Source: Solirubrobacteraceae bacterium (GTDB taxonomy: Bacteria; Actinomycetota; Thermoleophilia; Solirubrobacterales; Solirubrobacteraceae). From it: a stretch of DNA of 9,228 nt. The position numbers were made by a program, and so were the translations under genes. The stretch lies in the NCBI GenBank assembly GCA_030149625.1, contig JASLHP010000307.1, positions 1 through 9,228 on the forward strand, written 5' to 3'. A model generated the notes under the pieces. That model worked only from the letters and a program-made list of their open reading frames with translations. It ran no database searches and was not told the origin of the DNA. Each line of letters starts with the position of its first letter. Position 1 is the stretch's first letter. Of this stretch, positions 5,793 through 9,228 are shown piece by piece.

Positions 5793-7295
5793 TCACAAGG
5801 CCGTCCAAACGGTCTTCGTCTCCAGATAGGCGTCGAGCCCGTCGTGGCCGTGCTCGCGGCCGATGCCCGACGCCTTGAAGCCGCCGAACGGCGCCGACGG
5901 GTCGACCGCGCCCCAGGTGTTGATGTAGACCATGCCGGCGTGCAGCATCGCGGCCAGGCGATGAGCGTTCGAGACATCGCGTGTCCACACGCCCGCGGCC
6001 AGGCCGTACTCGCCCGCGTTCGCGCGCTCGGCTACTTCCTCGAGCGAGTCATACGGGGAAGCGACGAGCACCGGCCCGAAGATCTCCTCGCGGACGATGC
6101 GCAGCTCGTCGGAGCTCGTCGCGAACAGCGTCGGCGCCACGAAGTAGCCGCCGCTGTCGCTCAGCGCGGCCTCGCCGCCGGCGAGCACCTCGGCGCCCTC
6201 CTCGCGACCCGCGTCGATGTAGCCGAGCACGCGCTCGCGCTGCTCGGCGGAGACGAGCGGACCGAGTTGCGTACCGGAGTCGAGACCGGGCCCGAGCCGC
6301 GCCGAGGAGGCGGCGTCGGCGAGGCTGCTCATGACCTCGTCGAAGCGCTCCGCCGGCACGAACAGCCGCGAGCCGGCGTTGCACGCCTGCCCGGAGTTGA
6401 AGTAGATCGCCTGGAAGGAGCCCTTGACGGCGGCGTCGATGTCGGCGTCGGGCAGGATGATGTTCGGCGACTTGCCGCCGAGCTCGAGCGTCACGCGCTT
6501 GAGCGCCTTGCCCGCCTTGGCTCCGATCTCGCGTCCGACCGCGGTCGAGCCCGTGAACGCGATCTTGTTGACGTCGGGATGATCGACGAGCGCGGCACCC
6601 GTGCCGCCGTCGCCGGTGAGCACGTTCAGCACGCCCGGCGGGAAGCCGACCTCGAGCGCGAGTTCGCCGACGCGCAGCGCCGACAGCGGCGTCTGCTCCG
6701 CCGGCTTGAGCACGACGGTACAGCCCGCGGCGAGCGCCGGGCCGAGCTTCCATGCGGCCATCAGCAGCGGGAAGTTCCAGGGGATGATCTGCGCGCACAC
6801 GCCGACCGGCTCGCGGCGTGTGTAGCAGTGCATGCTCGGCGCGGTCACGGGCAGCACGCCGCCCTCGATCTTCGTCGGCCAGCCGGCGAAATAGCGCAGG
6901 TGCCCGACGGCGCCGTTGACGTCCACGTATTGCGCGAGCCCGACCGGCTTGCCGTTGTCGAGCGACTCGATCTGGGCGAGCTCCTCGGCGCGCGCCTCGA
7001 TCGCGTCCGCGAGCGCGTGCATCAGACGCTCGCGCCCAGCCGCCGGCATGCTCGCCCACGCGCCGTCCTCGAACGCCGCTCGCGCGGCCGCGACCGCCAG
7101 CTCGACATCCTCGGCTCCACCGAGGGCGAGGACCGCGATCTCGTTCCCGGTGGCCGGATCGACGGTGGCGAACGTGCGCCCATCGGCGGCGTCGAGACGC
7201 TCGGCACCGATCAGCAGCCGGTGCGGCTGGGCGATGAACTCGCGCGCCGGGGCACCCAGCGCGTCTGGCAGGGAGTCTGCAGAGATGGTGGTCAT
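5793..7295 (-). CDS. NAD(P)-dependent aldehyde dehydrogenase
   Basis: This 500-residue soluble enzyme belongs to the ALDH superfamily and oxidises an aldehyde to a carboxylate with NAD(P)+. All core elements are present: PWNFP (172-176, oxyanion Asn174), K197 in the VVLKPAE coenzyme site, FTGST (247-251), ELGGKSP (271-277, general base Glu271), FNSGQACNAGSR (299-310, nucleophile Cys305) and EEIFGPV (403-409). The length is normal for the family. ATG 7295 is supported by an AGGTAGG ribosome-binding site eight bases upstream. It is the first gene of the leftward run and is followed after 13 bases by the MptA-like transferase. It diverges from an SDR gene across 39 bp. The overall look is that of broad aldehyde or betaine-aldehyde/phenylacetaldehyde-type enzymes, and the substrate is unknown; any link to lipid aldehydes of the hopanoid locus is speculation. 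Confidence 0.96.
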   Translation of the reverse strand: MTTISADSLPDALGAPAREFIAQPHRLLIGAERLDAADGRTFATVDPATGNEIAVLALGGAEDVELAVAAARAAFEDGAWASMPAAGRERLMHALADAIEARAEELAQIESLDNGKPVGLAQYVDVNGAVGHLRYFAGWPTKIEGGVLPVTAPSMHCYTRREPVGVCAQIIPWNFPLLMAAWKLGPALAAGCTVVLKPAEQTPLSALRVGELALEVGFPPGVLNVLTGDGGTGAALVDHPDVNKIAFTGSTAVGREIGAKAGKALKRVTLELGGKSPNIILPDADIDAAVKGSFQAIYFNSGQACNAGSRLFVPAERFDEVMSSLADAASSARLGPGLDSGTQLGPLVSAEQRERVLGYIDAGREEGAEVLAGGEAALSDSGGYFVAPTLFATSSDELRIVREEIFGPVLVASPYDSLEEVAERANAGEYGLAAGVWTRDVSNAHRLAAMLHAGMVYINTWGAVDPSAPFGGFKASGIGREHGHDGLDAYLETKTVWTAL

Positions 7296-7303
7296 GTCAG
7301 GAG

Positions 7304-7310
7304 CCTACCT
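7304..7310 (-). promoter_or_regulatory. Ribosome-binding site of the aldehyde dehydrogenase
   Basis: On the minus strand AGGTAGG lies eight bases before ATG 7295, a good Shine-Dalgarno match at normal spacing, and it fixes the start of the aldehyde dehydrogenase. It contrasts with the divergent SDR gene and with the cyclase, which show no comparable site. Confidence 0.7.
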
Positions 7311-7320
7311 CGCTCAGCGG

Positions 7321-7350
7321 TTTATGCTGCGCGCATGGCCGAGCTGTCGA
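7321..7350 (-). promoter_or_regulatory. Candidate promoter of the aldehyde dehydrogenase run (TCGACA-18-CATAAA)
   Basis: Read on the minus strand, TCGACA (7350-7345, five of six to TTGACA) is followed after 18 bases by CATAAA (7326-7321, four of six to TATAAT). Transcription would start near 7314, giving a short leader that contains the ribosome-binding site. The -35 element lies inside the first codons of the divergent SDR gene. The match is moderate and rests on inspection only. Confidence 0.4.
7323..7328 (+). promoter_or_regulatory. Candidate -10 box (TATGCT) for a leaderless SDR transcript
   Basis: TATGCT fits TANNNT and ends six bases before ATG 7335, which would place the transcript start at the initiation codon. 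No Shine-Dalgarno sequence precedes this ATG, consistent with leaderless translation common in actinobacteria. No clear -35 hexamer was found. It shares bases 7323-7326 with the candidate -10 of the opposite-facing promoter. Confidence 0.45.
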
Positions 7351-8216
7351 AGGCGGTGCTGGTGACGGGCTGTTCCTCCGGCATCGGCCGCGCGAGCGCG
7401 CTGCGTCTGGCGCGCTCGGGATGGACCGTGTACGCGACCGCGCGCCGGCCCGAGACGCTCGCGGAGCTCGCCGACGCCGGCTGTCGCACGCTCGCGCTGG
7501 ACGTCACCGACGAGGCCTCGATGCGCGCCGCCGTCGCGGCCGTAGAGCAGGCCGAGGGAGCGGTCGGCGTGCTCATCAACAACGCCGGCTACAGCCAGAG
7601 CGGCGCGATCGAGACGGTGCCGATCGAGGCCGTGCGACGCCAGTTCGAGACGAACGTGCTCGGGCTCGTGCGCTTGACCCAGCTGGCGCTGCCGCGGATG
7701 CGCGCGCAGCATTGGGGCAAGATCGTCAACCTCGGCTCGATGGGCGGCCGCCTGACCTTCCCTGGTGGCGGCTGCTACCACGCGAGCAAGTACGCGCTCG
7801 AGGCCATCTCCGACGCGCTGCGCTTCGAGCTGCGCGGCTTTGGCATCGACGTCGTCCTGCTCGAGCCGGGGCTGATCACGACCGAGTTCGGCCACGCCGC
7901 GACCGCCAGCATGGCCGACGTGACCGGCGGCGACGGCGCTGACGCCTCAGGCAGCGACTCGGACGAGGACCCCTACGCCCGCTTCAACGCGACCGTCGGG
8001 GCCGTCACCGCGGGCGCCTACGAGGGCCCGATGCGTCACTTCGGCGCCGGACCAGAGCGCGTGGCGAAGGTGATCGAGCGCGCGATCACGCGTCGCCGGC
8101 CACCGGCGCGGATCACGATCACGCCGTCCGCGAAACTCTCGATCGCGACCCGGCGCCTGCTCGGAGATCGCGCGTGGGACGCGGCGATGCGAGCGCAGTT
8201 CCCTCAGCCCGAATAG
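7335..8216 (+). CDS. Short-chain dehydrogenase/reductase (classical SDR)
   Basis: This 293-residue NAD(P)-dependent oxidoreductase has the full classical SDR signature: the cofactor-binding glycine motif TGCSSGIG (11-18), D56 in LALDVTD, NNAG (82-85), N107, the catalytic S135, and Y148-x3-K152 (YHASK), followed by EPG (177-179). TARRPE (35-40), with Arg after the second strand, hints at NADP(H) preference. The protein begins four residues before the first Rossmann strand, so ATG 7335 is the natural start although the frame stays open far upstream through antisense of the aldehyde dehydrogenase. A Gly/Asp/Ser-rich acidic stretch (about 195-213) is inserted in the substrate-loop region. The substrate is unknown; the look is that of the large group related to hydroxysteroid/retinol-type or 3-oxoacyl reductases. 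The 3' end overlaps the convergent EAL gene by 13 bases. Confidence 0.95.
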   Translation: MAELSKAVLVTGCSSGIGRASALRLARSGWTVYATARRPETLAELADAGCRTLALDVTDEASMRAAVAAVEQAEGAVGVLINNAGYSQSGAIETVPIEAVRRQFETNVLGLVRLTQLALPRMRAQHWGKIVNLGSMGGRLTFPGGGCYHASKYALEAISDALRFELRGFGIDVVLLEPGLITTEFGHAATASMADVTGGDGADASGSDSDEDPYARFNATVGAVTAGAYEGPMRHFGAGPERVAKVIERAITRRRPPARITITPSAKLSIATRRLLGDRAWDAAMRAQFPQPE

Positions 8217-9094
8217 ACCGGCAGCGTCGGCCGCGGCCGTCCGACGGCAAATCCCTGCGCGTAGTCCACGCCATAGCTGCGCAACATCTCGATCGTCGTC
8301 TCGTCGCCGACGAACTCGGCGATCGTCTGCGCGCCCATGCCACGCACGACACCGGCGAGCGCTCGCACGACGAGCTGGTCGGTGCGCGAGACGGGCAGCC
8401 GGCGGATGAAGTCGCCGTCGATCTTCAGATAGGTGAACGGCAAGTGCTTGAGGTACTGGAACGAGCCAAAGCCCGCGCCGAAGTCGTCGAGCGCGACCTC
8501 GCAGCCCAGCGCGAGCGCGCCCGCGCAGAAGCTGCGCGCCCCGTCCATGTCGGCGATCGCGACCGTCTCGGTGATCTCGATCACGAGCTGCGAGGGCGCC
8601 ACCCCATGCCAGCGCAGGCGGCTCGCGATATAGGCGAGCATCGTGGCATCGCTGAGCGACAGCGCGGACAGGTTGACCGCGATGCGCGCGCGCTCGTCGC
8701 CGACGGCGGACAGCAGCGCGGCGACCTCGTCGATCACCATCCGGTCGATCTCCGTCACGAGCCCGTAGCGCTCAGCCGCGGGCAGGAAGCGACCCGGCGC
8801 GACGAGGCGCCCATCAGGCTCGTCGGCGAGCCGCAGCAGCGCCTCGTGGTGGGATATCCGACGATCGCCGAGCGCCACGATCGGCTGGAAGTGCAGCACG
8901 AACAGGCCGGACTCCAAGGCCCGGCGCAGACGCTCGAGCCAGGGGCGCCGGTGCAGCCCGGCGGGCGAGCAGAAGCCTTCGCTGAGCGCGCGCGCGTCGA
9001 CCAGGCCGCGTCCGCGACCGCGCTCGGCCGCCGTCCGGTCCAGCAACATGCGCGGCGTCGCACCCTGGGTGGTCGAGCTCAGCATCTCCGCCAA
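8204..9094 (-). CDS. EAL-domain cyclic-di-GMP phosphodiesterase
   Basis: This protein of up to 296 residues consists of a basic leader of about 50 residues and one EAL domain (about 53-290) that hydrolyses cyclic di-GMP to pGpG. All residues expected for activity are visible: E84 in EALLR, N141 in VNLSA, E173 in IEITE with the loop-6 glutamate E176, D203-D204 in DDFGAGFGSF, K224 in LKID, E260 in AE and Q280 in YAQGF. No GGDEF, PAS or receiver domain and no membrane span is present, so how it is controlled is not evident. The start is uncertain: TTG 9094 or ATG 9085; the frame is closed by a TGA at 9199-9197 with no ATG or GTG between, so the protein cannot extend much further unless a frameshift exists. 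Its last codons overlap the end of the SDR gene. Confidence 0.93.
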   Translation of the reverse strand: MAEMLSSTTQGATPRMLLDRTAAERGRGRGLVDARALSEGFCSPAGLHRRPWLERLRRALESGLFVLHFQPIVALGDRRISHHEALLRLADEPDGRLVAPGRFLPAAERYGLVTEIDRMVIDEVAALLSAVGDERARIAVNLSALSLSDATMLAYIASRLRWHGVAPSQLVIEITETVAIADMDGARSFCAGALALGCEVALDDFGAGFGSFQYLKHLPFTYLKIDGDFIRRLPVSRTDQLVVRALAGVVRGMGAQTIAEFVGDETTIEMLRSYGVDYAQGFAVGRPRPTLPVYSG

Positions 9095-9228
9095 CGTCTT
9101 CGACGACGCGACTGGCTCACCTGCCTGCCCGCCGACGCCTGCGGGGATGCGCGACCTCAGGAGGCGTCCCGCGGGCGGGCGCGGCGACGGCCGTCCTCAG
9201 CGGCGCGTGCTGGCCACGAAAGGACGCC
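9095..9228. other. Right-edge segment with no supported gene
   Basis: All three minus-strand frames contain a stop within this stretch (for example TGA at 9199-9197 and another near 9157). One of them could be the tail of an upstream minus-strand gene, but the few residues visible (such as RPFVASTRR before TGA) are not diagnostic. It should contain the promoter of the EAL gene if that gene is transcribed alone. No -10/-35 pair or strong ribosome-binding site was recognisable in this GC-rich sequence. Confidence 0.3.

Noticed and set aside
4325..5878. Plus-strand open frame of 517 codons
   Set aside because: Low-complexity Arg/Asp/Glu/Gln content, antisense to the MptA-like transferase.
5780..5977. 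Upstream extension of the MptA-like gene to ATG 5977
   Set aside because: These 66 codons lie inside the aldehyde dehydrogenase and read as Arg/Ser/Ala-rich filler.
5745..7334. Plus-strand open frame continuous with the SDR gene, adding about 530 codons upstream
   Set aside because: It is Arg/Ala/Glu-rich nonsense antisense to the well-conserved aldehyde dehydrogenase; the SDR fold begins right after ATG 7335.
9163..9228. Seven-base inverted repeat (GGCGTCC at 9163-9169, GGACGCC at 9222-9228)
   Set aside because: Short arms 52 bases apart in GC-rich sequence, expected by chance and with no terminator U-run.

Overview
The window is a very GC-rich (roughly 70% or more, by eye), gene-dense bacterial segment. 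All genes share the strong G/C third-position bias that leaves long spurious reading frames open on the opposite strand. Gene content and style (squalene-hopene cyclase next to a hydroxysqualene-synthase-type enzyme, two polyprenol-sugar-dependent GT-C transferases, an EAL protein, promoter-like TANNNT boxes placed for leaderless transcripts) suggest a high-GC actinobacterium. My guess is Thermoleophilia/Solirubrobacterales, but this is an inference from style and not from a marker gene.

Layout. Six genes run leftward on the minus strand from 7295 to beyond base 1. In order of transcription they are: an aldehyde dehydrogenase (7295-5793); an MptA/MptB-like polyprenol-phosphomannose-type GT-C transferase (5779-4391); a 167-residue single-pass membrane protein with four exported cysteines (4394-3891); a GT39/PMT_2-type GT-C transferase (3894-2302); after a 65-bp AT-rich gap, squalene-hopene cyclase (2236-239); and the first 79 codons of an HpnC-type squalene/phytoene synthase family enzyme (239 to the window edge). 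The joints are tight: a 13-nt gap, two ATGA overlaps and one TGATG overlap. The only real gap is in front of the cyclase and holds a candidate promoter and operator. To the right, a short-chain dehydrogenase (7335-8216, plus strand) diverges from the aldehyde dehydrogenase across 39 bp, with overlapping candidate -10 boxes. Its 3' end overlaps by 13 bp the end of a convergent EAL-domain c-di-GMP phosphodiesterase (9094-8204, minus). No stretch over 300 bases lacks a gene. No tRNA, rRNA, CRISPR array, insertion sequence or clear hairpin terminator was seen.

How the genes may work together. Cyclase plus HpnC define a hopanoid (membrane triterpene) locus whose remaining genes (hpnD, hpnE and others) probably lie beyond the left edge. 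The three-gene membrane module upstream looks like machinery that moves sugars from polyprenol-phosphate donors outside the membrane. Its close, co-directional packing with hopanoid genes is the most interesting feature: it could glycosylate a lipid, polymer or protein of a hopanoid-containing envelope, or merely be a neighbour. The aldehyde dehydrogenase and SDR could oxidise or reduce a lipid-derived aldehyde or alcohol, but their substrates cannot be read from sequence.
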